This document shows positions 1 through 4,748 of a DNA stretch of 5,369 nt, one piece after another (position 1 is the first letter of the stretch; the number at the start of each line of letters is the position of its first letter). The DNA comes from Bifidobacterium sp. UBA6881. GTDB taxonomy: Bacteria > Actinomycetota > Actinomycetes > Actinomycetales > Bifidobacteriaceae. The notes beneath the pieces are model-generated. The model made no database searches. It was not told the origin of the DNA and worked only from the letters and a program-made list of their open reading frames with translations. Location of the stretch: the NCBI GenBank assembly GCA_002451435.1, contig DKCF01000048.1:13478-18846 (forward strand). Reading direction: 5' to 3'. The position numbers were made by a program, and so were the translations under genes.

Positions 1-16
1 CCATGCGTCCACGGCG

Positions 17-808
17 TCAGTGCAGCAAAGACCTGCACATGGCGCGGTACTGGCTGACGTAGCCGCCGCCGAAGAACGAGCAATGTCCTGCAATCGGATA
101 CAGCTGCCATACCGTCATGCGTTCGCGCCAACCGGCCTTGAGCGGATGCACGGACTGGTATCCGTCGAGAATCTCATTGAAATACGACATGCCGAACAGA
201 TCCAGCATGGCAAGGTCCTCTTCGCGGTGTCCGCCATGGGCGGCCGGATCGATCAGCACGGCCTCCACGGAACCGGAATCCGCCGACCACATGACATTGC
301 CGCTCCACAAATCACCGTGCAGGCGCGCGGGCTTGTCGCCGGCGGCCTTGCCAAGCAGCTCCGGCAAAGCGTCGATGACGTTCTCCGTAAGCTCCTTGTC
401 GTAATCATTCAGCGTCCGGCGCTCGATGCCCATTTCGACCATCGGACGAAGCCTGCCTTCGGCCCAATAGGTCGCGGCATCCCGCCATTGCCCGGTCGCC
501 ATCGGCAGAGGATCCTGCAACGGACCGTAATAGCACGTTCCCGTATAGCCGGCCGGCGCGGAACCGAAATACTCGGCGCCGACATCATGCAGGCGAGCCA
601 GCGCCGCGCCGAAATCATGGGCGGCCTGCGGCGTGGGCGAACATGGATTGACGCGTTCGATGTCGAGATAATCCTTGCCCCAATCGTAAACCTCCACCAC
701 ACGCGGACCGCCTTGCGACTGCGCCTCGCCAAGCCATTCGAGGCCTTTGCCCTCGCATTCGAAAAATCCCTGCGGGCTGAATGCCCTGCTTTTGCGGTAT
801 TTGCTCAT
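17..808 (-). CDS. fructosamine/ketosamine 3-kinase family protein
   Basis: Predicted cytosolic small-molecule kinase of the fructosamine-3-kinase family, 263 aa. The family phosphorylates sugar adducts on amines (Amadori products), making them unstable and so repairing glycated proteins or salvaging glycated compounds. Seen here: the kinase signature HGDLWSGN at residues 164-171, with Asp166 as the likely catalytic base, and IDPA at 186-189 followed by GGHREEDLAML, with Asp187 as the likely metal ligand. The N-terminal lobe is short, with no glycine loop. Lys6 in YRKSR, before the FFECEGKGLEWL helix, probably replaces the ATP-binding lysine, as I recall for actinobacterial members. I chose the ATG at 808 because AAGGAG lies nine bases upstream (823-818). 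An in-frame ATG at 853 would add 15 residues without family resemblance and has only a weak GGAG. The gene is divergent from uppP. The substrate cannot be told from sequence; an annotation as a generic aminoglycoside-type phosphotransferase is the alternative. Confidence 0.9.
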   Translation of the reverse strand: MSKYRKSRAFSPQGFFECEGKGLEWLGEAQSQGGPRVVEVYDWGKDYLDIERVNPCSPTPQAAHDFGAALARLHDVGAEYFGSAPAGYTGTCYYGPLQDPLPMATGQWRDAATYWAEGRLRPMVEMGIERRTLNDYDKELTENVIDALPELLGKAAGDKPARLHGDLWSGNVMWSADSGSVEAVLIDPAAHGGHREEDLAMLDLFGMSYFNEILDGYQSVHPLKAGWRERMTVWQLYPIAGHCSFFGGGYVSQYRAMCRSLLH

Positions 809-930
809 GCCTTCACGCTCCTTGGTCTTCGACGTGCTCCTTCGATGAGACATCGACTATGGCTCCATTGTGTGCACGGTTTGAGACAACCGCGGCGAAT
901 GCACCCGAAATCTAGAGACCGTTCGCTACT

Positions 931-990
931 GTGGGTGACGTACCAGTAGCAGAATGCGCTATTCAATACAATATGAGAGAGGGCTCATGA
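931..990 (+). other. possible 19-codon leader ORF overlapping the uppP start
   Basis: A GTG at 931 opens a short frame of 19 codons that ends in TGA at 988-990. This TGA overlaps the uppP start codon (987-989) in an ATGA arrangement, the usual signature of translational coupling. The frame starts MGDVPVAEC. I see no clear ribosome binding site before 931 and no good -10 box at leaderless distance, so translation is unproven. A chance open frame is the simpler explanation. Confidence 0.2.
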
Positions 991-1871
991 ATTTCTTCCA
1001 AGCGATTTTCCTTGGTCTTGTGCAGGCGCTGACCGAATATCTGCCGGTTTCCTCCAGCGCCCATATCCGCATCATCGGTGACTTGATGCTGGGATCCGAT
1101 CCGGGCGCCGCGTTCACCGCGATCATTCAGATCGGTACCGAATTGGCGGTGATTCTGTATTTCCGACGTGACATCATCCGCATTCTGGGCGCATGGTTCG
1201 GCTCGTTGTTCGGCAAGGAGGGCAGGGACTTCAAAAGCCGTATGGGCGCGCACAATCCCGATACCCAGATGGGCTGGTTCATCATCCTCGGCACCATGCC
1301 GATTCTGATTGCCGGATTGCTGTTCAAGGATGCAATCGAAAGCACGCTGCGCAACCTGTGGATCACCGTCACCGTATTGATTCTTTTCGGCATTTTGCTG
1401 TGGATCGCCGACGCCCGTTCGAAGCAGGTCAAAACCATCAAGGAGATGACCTGGAAGGACGCGCTGATCTTCGGCATCGGACAGATGCTCGCCTTGATTC
1501 CGGGCGTCTCCCGCTCCGGCGGCACCATCACGTTCGGACGCGCCATGGGATACACCCGTGAGGCCGCGGTGCGCGTAAGCTTCCTCATGGCCATTCCCGC
1601 CGTGTTCGGCGCCGGCATTCTCGAAGCGGTCTCCGCGGTCAAGGACGTGGCCGCCGGCGACGCGGGCATGTTCCCGGGCTGGGGCGCCACCATCGCCGCC
1701 ACCATCGTCGCCTTCGTCGTAGGCTATGTGGTCATCATCGGATTCCTGAAATTCGTGTCCACCTTCTCGTACAAGGCGTTCGCCATCTACCGCATCGCCC
1801 TCGCCGTCATCGTCGCGTTGCTGCTGATCGCCGGCGTGCTGTCCCCGACGGAAGTGACCGCAGCGGCATAG
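987..1871 (+). CDS. uppP: undecaprenyl-diphosphate phosphatase (UppP/BacA family)
   Basis: Integral membrane enzyme, 294 aa, that removes a phosphate from undecaprenyl diphosphate and so regenerates the C55 lipid carrier for peptidoglycan and other wall polymers. Extra copies give bacitracin resistance in other bacteria. Both signature regions are present: QALTEYLPVSSSAH at residues 13-26, including Glu17 and His26, and PGVSRSGGT at 172-180, including the conserved Arg176. The rest is a series of hydrophobic segments typical of the family, and the length is normal. Gln13 stands where many proteobacterial enzymes have the first Glu of the ExxxE motif; this seems common in actinobacteria. I start at ATG 987 because NFFQAIFLG matches the usual family N-terminus and GAGGG lies just upstream (979-983, spacing short). 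An in-frame ATG at 954 would add 11 polar residues. The gene is divergent from the kinase gene, convergent with the PAC2 gene, and followed by a strong hairpin. Confidence 0.96.
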   Translation: MNFFQAIFLGLVQALTEYLPVSSSAHIRIIGDLMLGSDPGAAFTAIIQIGTELAVILYFRRDIIRILGAWFGSLFGKEGRDFKSRMGAHNPDTQMGWFIILGTMPILIAGLLFKDAIESTLRNLWITVTVLILFGILLWIADARSKQVKTIKEMTWKDALIFGIGQMLALIPGVSRSGGTITFGRAMGYTREAAVRVSFLMAIPAVFGAGILEAVSAVKDVAAGDAGMFPGWGATIAATIVAFVVGYVVIIGFLKFVSTFSYKAFAIYRIALAVIVALLLIAGVLSPTEVTAAA

Positions 1872-1891
1872 CAAAGGCCTCGAAAACCGTC

Positions 1892-1936
1892 TATGGGAAT
1901 GCCACGGTGCCACACAAGCACCGTGGCATTCCCATA
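1892..1936. terminator. perfect 19-bp hairpin between convergent genes, probable bidirectional terminator
   Basis: Arms at 1892-1910 and 1918-1936 are perfectly complementary, with a seven-base loop. The hairpin begins about 20 bases after the uppP stop and about 30 bases beyond the PAC2 stop on the other strand. On the plus strand no T-run follows. On the minus strand a TTTT lies about five bases after the stem. It may therefore end the PAC2 transcript better than that of uppP, or simply block read-through and protect 3' ends. Confidence 0.7.
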
Positions 1937-1965
1937 TCCATGCCATTCATCGCATCAAAACCTTT

Positions 1966-2781
1966 TCAATCGGCGTTATTCCCGTTAAGGAATGATTCCG
2001 CCTCACGAATGATCTCCTCGCAGGCGGGCATGCCATTCGACGCGATACGACGCGCCTGCGCGTCCAAATCGTATTCATGCTCCAATCGGGCAAGATAATC
2101 CCTTGCCTGCATCCGCTCGATGGTCTCATCCGCCGTCGCACGCCATTGTACGGCCTTCCGATCCAGATCGCCCTCGACCAGTGGCTGATCCAGAAACAAT
2201 GAAAGGGCGCGGACCAATTCAAGCGTGCCCTGCATGCACTCGGTTTTCGCGCAATACTGCGGCACGGACACCCACATCGAGGACGTGCGGAAACCCGCGT
2301 CCTCGGCAAACGCGTCAAGAATGTTGGGAATGCCTACGGGACCGTTGTAGTCCCTGTCCGATTCGCATTCGCAACCGCTTTTCGAAATGGCCAGCGGCAG
2401 TGGCCTGGTATGCGGGCAATCGTCGAACATGGATCCCAGAGTGACGAAATCGCTTACCGAATAGTCGGAGGCGACCTGCAAGGTCCTATCGCAGTATTCC
2501 TTCCATCGGTAATTGGGCTCTGGCGCGATTTGCGCCAGAATATGCGTTTTGGGGGAGACGACGATATCGTAAAACGTGGTCCGTGGCCAGATGATGCGTT
2601 TACGCCCCTGTACGGAGCAGACCATGGGGCGCGCGACCTGATAATCATAGAATTCGCCACCATCGATATGGCACACCTCATGGGAATCATATTGCGCCAC
2701 CAAATGCCTGATAACATTCGTCGCCGATTGGCAGGCATCGTTCCAGCCTTCGAAAGCGGCAAGCAAAATCATCCTCGGCAT
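1966..2781 (-). CDS. PAC2 family protein (proteasome-assembly-chaperone-2-like)
   Basis: Soluble protein of 271 aa with the actinobacterial PAC2 pattern: a start like MILLAAFEGWNDA (residues 4-16), DGGEFYDYQVARP at 40-52, APEPNYRW at 86-93, LGSMFDDCPHTRP at 115-127, YNGPVGIPNIL at 145-155 and MWVSVPQY at 169-176, then a helical charged tail. The family is named after a eukaryotic proteasome assembly chaperone. The bacterial members have no settled function, and nothing here shows a proteasome link. I chose ATG 2781 because GAGGAG lies six bases upstream (2793-2788). The upstream in-frame ATG at 2799 would precede this site. It has ten cysteines (17, 37, 55, 97, 122, 137, 139, 177, 182, 254), which is many for a cytosolic actinobacterial protein. 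It is a single gene, convergent with uppP and divergent from the tRNA cluster. Confidence 0.88.
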   Translation of the reverse strand: MPRMILLAAFEGWNDACQSATNVIRHLVAQYDSHEVCHIDGGEFYDYQVARPMVCSVQGRKRIIWPRTTFYDIVVSPKTHILAQIAPEPNYRWKEYCDRTLQVASDYSVSDFVTLGSMFDDCPHTRPLPLAISKSGCECESDRDYNGPVGIPNILDAFAEDAGFRTSSMWVSVPQYCAKTECMQGTLELVRALSLFLDQPLVEGDLDRKAVQWRATADETIERMQARDYLARLEHEYDLDAQARRIASNGMPACEEIIREAESFLNGNNAD

Positions 2782-2903
2782 TGTTGTCTCCTCGCACATA
2801 TTTCAAATGTATAACGTTTTCCCATCCATCTCGCACGCTTTAGCCAGAAGTGAAGGCACAAAGCCAGTGGCCGCAAGGGTTTTTCGGGATTCGCCGACTT
2901 CGC

Positions 2904-2923
2904 GCGACACGCATGCGACACGC
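2904..2923. repeat. two direct repeats GCGACACGC, 11 bp apart, before the tRNA promoter
   Basis: GCGACACGC occurs at 2904-2912 and again at 2915-2923, so the copies are offset by one helical turn. The second copy ends four bases before the proposed -35 box of the tRNA cluster. A protein-binding site is possible, but two copies of a 9-mer could be chance in GC-rich DNA. Confidence 0.4.
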
Positions 2924-2926
2924 GGA

Positions 2927-2955
2927 TTTGCATATCTCGCGAATCCGGTTATAGT
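2927..2955 (+). promoter_or_regulatory. probable promoter of the tRNA cluster
   Basis: A good -10 box, TATAGT (2950-2955), is preceded at 17 bases by TTTGCA (2927-2932), or at 16 bases by TTGCAT. Transcription would start near 2962, about 30 bases before the first tRNA. It is the only convincing promoter between the PAC2 gene and the tRNAs. Confidence 0.55.
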
Positions 2956-2993
2956 AGTTACTCGTGCTCAGGCAGTGGTACTGCTGAGAACAT

Positions 2994-3066
2994 GCGGACA
3001 TAGCTTAGTTGGTAAAGCGCAACCTTGCCAAGGTTGAGACCGCGGGTCCGAGTCCCGTTGTCCGCT
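2994..3066 (+). tRNA. tRNA-Gly (anticodon GCC)
   Basis: The acceptor stem GCGGACA (2994-3000) pairs perfectly with TGTCCGC (3059-3065). The D-stem GCTT/AAGC, the anticodon stem CAACC/GGTTG (3020-3036) with loop TTGCCAA, and the T-stem GCGGG/CCCGT all form. The anticodon GCC (3027-3029) reads GGC and GGU. The discriminator is U, as usual for bacterial tRNA-Gly. CCA is not encoded, so it must be added after transcription. It is first of four tRNAs that probably share one transcript. Confidence 0.97.
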
Positions 3067-3095
3067 CTAAGGTTCCGATTGATTATCGACCTTAT

Positions 3096-3166
3096 GGTGG
3101 GTTAGCCAAGCGGTTAGGCAGCGGCCTGCAAAGCCGTATAGACGAGTTCGACTCTCGTACCCACCT
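3096..3166 (+). tRNA. tRNA-Cys (anticodon GCA)
   Basis: The acceptor stem GGTGGGT (3096-3102) pairs with ACCCACC (3159-3165). The D-stem is GCC/GGC. The anticodon stem GCGGC/GCCGT encloses CTGCAAA, giving anticodon GCA (3128-3130). The T-arm is ACGAG-TTCGACT-CTCGT. The discriminator U is the main identity base of tRNA-Cys. No CCA is encoded. It lies 29 bases after tRNA-Gly. Confidence 0.97.
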
Positions 3167-3199
3167 CTCATTGTGCGGTTTCGCAGAATGAACAACCTT

Positions 3200-3271
3200 G
3201 GGCGGTTGGCGCAGAGGTAGCGCACTTCCCTGACACGGAAGGGGTCACAAGTTCGAATCTTGTATCGCCCA
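3200..3271 (+). tRNA. tRNA-Val (anticodon GAC)
   Basis: The acceptor stem GGGCGGT (3200-3206) pairs with ATCGCCC (3264-3270), with one G-U pair. The D-stem is GCGC/GCGC. The anticodon stem CTTCC/GGAAG encloses CTGACAC, so the anticodon is GAC (3232-3234), reading GUC and GUU. The T-arm is ACAAG-TTCGAAT-CTTGT. The discriminator A fits tRNA-Val. No CCA is encoded. A six-bp hairpin (TGGAGT/ACTCCA, 3273-3287) just downstream could help 3' processing. Confidence 0.97.
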
Positions 3272-3297
3272 CTGGAGTTTGACTCCAAGAGATAGCC

Positions 3298-3370
3298 GGG
3301 TGATTGGCGCAGCGGCTAGCGCACTTCCTTCACACGGAAGGGGTCATAGGTTCGATTCCTATATCACCCA
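3298..3370 (+). tRNA. tRNA-Val (anticodon CAC)
   Basis: The acceptor stem GGGTGAT (3298-3304) pairs with ATCACCC (3363-3369). The D-stem is GCGC/GCGC. The anticodon stem CTTCC/GGAAG is identical to that of the preceding tRNA-Val and encloses TTCACAC, so the anticodon is CAC (3331-3333), reading GUG. The T-arm is ATAGG-TTCGATT-CCTAT. The discriminator is A and no CCA is encoded. Its similarity to the neighbouring Val(GAC) gene suggests an old tandem duplication with an anticodon change. It is last in the cluster. Confidence 0.97.
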
Positions 3371-3382
3371 CATCATGATTTT

Positions 3383-3412
3383 AGCTCGGCTGTGCGCCGG
3401 GCTTTTTTGTTT
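3383..3412 (+). terminator. intrinsic terminator of the tRNA cluster
   Basis: The stem AGCTCGGC (3383-3390) pairs with GCCGGGCT (3396-3403), with one G-U wobble. The loop is TGTGC, and six Ts followed by GTTTT come directly after. This is a textbook Rho-independent terminator 13 bases after the last tRNA. Confidence 0.92.
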
Positions 3413-3533
3413 TGCCGTTGAACATCGGCGCCTGTTGGTCGGGGCACAGTCGGATGAAGACGGTATCCGCAAGCGGCTATGCAAGAAATTCAAGAAGAGC
3501 CGACAGATATACAAAAAAACAGATAGTCAGGCA

Positions 3534-3561
3534 ATGACGTCCCGCAGGTTTCCTCTATACT
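3534..3561 (+). promoter_or_regulatory. probable promoter of the 43-codon gene
   Basis: ATGACG (3534-3539, four of six matches to TTGACA) stands 16 bases before TATACT (3556-3561, five of six). Transcription would start near 3568 and leave a leader of about 68 bases before the start codon. Confidence 0.6.
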
Positions 3562-3590
3562 GATAATTGTCCACAGCAAGCAAGGCACCA

Positions 3591-3607
3591 CGGCACGGGA
3601 TGTGCCG
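3591..3607 (+). promoter_or_regulatory. leader hairpin before the 43-codon gene
   Basis: CGGCAC (3591-3596) and GTGCCG (3602-3607) form a perfect six-bp stem with a five-base loop. A second GGCAC at 3584-3588 could compete for the same 3' arm. The hairpin ends 17 bases before the ribosome binding site. It could stabilise the mRNA or tune translation; no known riboswitch class is recognised. Confidence 0.4.
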
Positions 3608-3636
3608 GAGGATGAGGTAGAGGTAAGGAGAATATC

Positions 3637-3768
3637 ATGAAGAAGAATGCAATTTTCTCGGCAATCAAGCGTGGTTTCGAAGTCAACGGTCTCAACACCC
3701 TCGCTTCGGTCAACGGTTCCGCTTCGGTCAACAAGGCTCTTCAGGAGATGCTGGATCAGCGCCGCTGA
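3637..3768 (+). CDS. small protein of unknown function, 43 aa
   Basis: I do not recognise this protein, but the gene is well supported. It has an AAGGAG site at 3625-3630, six bases before ATG 3637, a promoter upstream, and a dedicated terminator 21 bases after the TGA stop. Its codons are the kind favoured in highly expressed high-GC genes (AAG, AAC, GTC, ATC, CGT/CGC, CAG). The product starts MKKNAIFSAIKRGFEVNG and is rich in small and polar residues. It carries three VN units (residues 16-17, 25-26, 31-32), two of them VNG, encoded partly by a direct repeat of GCTTCGGTCAAC at 3703-3714 and 3721-3732. The C-terminus KALQEMLDQRR looks helical. It has no signal peptide, membrane segment or cysteine. 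The first ~14 residues (KKNAIFSAIKRGF) could form a basic amphipathic helix. It could be a small housekeeping or regulatory protein, or less likely a peptide precursor. No export or modification genes lie nearby. Confidence 0.8.
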   Translation: MKKNAIFSAIKRGFEVNGLNTLASVNGSASVNKALQEMLDQRR

Positions 3769-3789
3769 AGTCCATCGAAGATTTTTGTG

Positions 3790-3836
3790 AAGACGCTCGA
3801 AAATATGGTATACGTACCGTTTTCGGGCGTCTTTTC
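3790..3836 (+). terminator. intrinsic terminator after the 43-codon gene
   Basis: AAGACGCTCGAAAA (3790-3803) pairs with TTTTCGGGCGTCTT (3820-3833), with a single G-U wobble. The long loop contains a smaller GGTA/TACC stem. The T-run CTTTTC ends it. The 3' end overlaps the proposed -35 box of the next gene, so the two units are packed tightly. Confidence 0.85.
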
Positions 3837-3862
3837 ATATTCTCGAGACAAACGGCTACAAT
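3834..3862 (+). promoter_or_regulatory. probable promoter giving a leaderless mRNA for the 62-aa gene
   Basis: TTCATA (3834-3839, four of six) lies 17 bases before TACAAT (3857-3862, five of six). The -10 box ends eight bases before the GTG at 3871, which is where transcription should begin. Confidence 0.6.
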
Positions 3863-3870
3863 AGCGACCT

Positions 3871-4059
3871 GTGGGTGACGAAGCATTGAATCTCAAACTG
3901 CCCGTCAAAGATATGGGCCCCAATGAGCTGAAAGCATATGCGAAGCTCGGACAGGCGCAACATGACGAGGCGAATCGCGAATTGGAACGTCGTTGGCGCA
4001 GCTACGATGACATGCTGCCGAAAGACGAATTCGTCTCGATTATCGACAACGACAGATAA
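3871..4059 (+). CDS. small acidic hypothetical protein, 62 aa, probably from a leaderless mRNA
   Basis: I do not recognise a family. The frame starts at GTG 3871 and ends with TAA at 4057-4059. No ribosome binding site precedes it, but a -10 box eight bases upstream puts the transcription start at or next to the GTG. This is the layout of leaderless genes, which are common in actinobacteria. The next in-frame ATG (3913, residue 15) has no good site either. The product has a short N-terminal part (MGDEALNLKLPVKDMGP), a charged helical middle (LKAYAKLGQAQHDEANRELE, about residues 20-39, possibly a short coiled coil), then RRWRSYDDMLPKDEF and an acidic end. It has no membrane segment, signal or cysteine, so it is likely cytosolic. 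No terminator separates it from the FHA gene 72 bases downstream, so some read-through is possible. A protein-binding or adaptor role is only a guess. Confidence 0.7.
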   Translation: MGDEALNLKLPVKDMGPNELKAYAKLGQAQHDEANRELERRWRSYDDMLPKDEFVSIIDNDR

Positions 4060-4091
4060 AATGTCCATTCCACGTATATAGTGCATGATTC

Positions 4092-4120
4092 GTGACCATG
4101 CCGGGTTCAATGCCTAGGAT
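4092..4120 (+). promoter_or_regulatory. possible promoter of the FHA gene
   Basis: GTGACC (4092-4097, four of six) stands 17 bases before TAGGAT (4115-4120, four of six). Transcription would start near 4127, only about five bases before the first ATG. This would give a very short leader, or one that truncates the GGGGA motif at 4126-4130. Confidence 0.45.
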
Positions 4121-4131
4121 TTACAGGGGAA

Positions 4132-4590
4132 ATGAGTACAATGGCCAGTATGACTGATCCGATTCCAAGCGCAGGCGAAACGACCATCATCGGTCTGCCT
4201 GCAATCACTGTACCGGTTACTTCGACCGGAGACCGTCCTTTGACCAAGGATGACCTCGATACGATTACGCGTCTTGCCGATGGCACGGCATTGCTGATTT
4301 CGACCAGGGGAGCGGTGGCCGGCTCCCGGTATCTTCTCGACGAGGATGAAATCACCGTGGGCCGCGATCCCAATGCGGACATTCTGCTGGATGATTCCAC
4401 CGTTTCACGCGCTCACGCCATTTTCCGTCGCGTCAATGGCGTGTATTCCGTGTTCGACGCGGGCAGTCTGAACGGCACTTACGTGAACCGCCAAAGGGTC
4501 GAACACACCGAGTTGAAGAACGGCGATGAAATCATCCTCGGCAAATTCCACTTGGTGTATTTCACCAACACTGCGGTCGTCGCGCGCTGA
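4132..4590 (+). CDS. FHA domain protein, GarA/OdhI-like
   Basis: A cytosolic phosphothreonine-binding protein of 152 aa that closely resembles mycobacterial GarA (about 160 aa) and corynebacterial OdhI. Those proteins are switches that control glutamate and 2-oxoglutarate metabolism and are turned off when Ser/Thr kinases phosphorylate an N-terminal ETT motif, which then binds the protein's own FHA domain. Seen here: Glu16-Thr17-Thr18 in the flexible N-terminal part, then GTALLISTRGAVAGSRYLLD (51-70), and the FHA motifs VGRDPNADILLDD (76-88), VSRAHAIF (91-98) and GSLNGTYVNR (111-120), then GDEIILGKFHLVY (131-143). The key FHA residues Gly77, Arg78, Ser92, Arg93, His95 and Asn114 are intact. 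After ETT the sequence is IIGLP rather than the SVFR of GarA. The start is uncertain: ATG 4132 has AGGGGA almost touching it, while ATG 4141 has this motif ten bases upstream, and ATG 4150 (MTDPIPS) is also possible. A terminator follows. The function is inferred from family resemblance. Confidence 0.92.
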   Translation: MSTMASMTDPIPSAGETTIIGLPAITVPVTSTGDRPLTKDDLDTITRLADGTALLISTRGAVAGSRYLLDEDEITVGRDPNADILLDDSTVSRAHAIFRRVNGVYSVFDAGSLNGTYVNRQRVEHTELKNGDEIILGKFHLVYFTNTAVVAR

Positions 4591-4628
4591 TTCAATACGA
4601 GCCGCACGCGCAGCAGGAATAGGTTTTC

Positions 4629-4668
4629 ACGCCCATGAGCATTCTCATATGAAGCCCATGGGCGTTTT
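4629..4668 (+). terminator. intrinsic terminator after the FHA gene
   Basis: ACGCCCATG (4629-4637) pairs perfectly with CATGGGCGT (4657-4665), with a 19-base loop that can fold further. A TTTT run (4665-4668) follows. It lies 38 bases past the stop codon. The large loop and short T-run make it weaker than the tRNA terminator. Confidence 0.75.
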
Positions 4669-4748
4669 GCATATGTCTTGGCATATGGAAAAATGAGCGA
4701 TAGACGGCGTATATTTGTGATTCTTGGATAATGGGCAGGGGAGTGATC

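Noticed and set aside
20..949. Long plus-strand open frame opposite the kinase gene
   Set aside because: It is the antisense shadow of a gene with clear kinase motifs, has no family resemblance, and is rich in His and Arg as expected for a shadow frame.
967..972. TACAAT as a -10 box for uppP
   Set aside because: No -35 match lies at 16-18 bases, and the transcript would start inside the ribosome binding site.
963..1946. Long minus-strand open frame opposite uppP
   Set aside because: Low-complexity Gly/Asp/His-rich translation antisense to a well-recognised membrane enzyme. It also runs through the hairpin at 1892-1936.
3067..3288. Minus-strand open frame of 73 codons over the tRNA genes
   Set aside because: It is the reverse complement of tRNA-Cys and tRNA-Val. 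Such RYKIRTCDP-like peptides are a known artefact of tRNA loci.
3298..3412. tRNA-Val 3' end as an integration (att) site
   Set aside because: No integrase, no repeated tRNA fragment downstream and no phage-like genes are present. A terminator follows directly.
3279..3563. Plus-strand open frame of 94 codons starting before tRNA-Val(CAC)
   Set aside because: It passes through a tRNA and a strong terminator, and has no ribosome binding site.
3612..3620. ATG-AGG-TAG minimal frame inside the leader of the 43-codon gene
   Set aside because: GGAGG directly touches the ATG, too close for initiation. A three-codon match in a purine-rich run is expected by chance.
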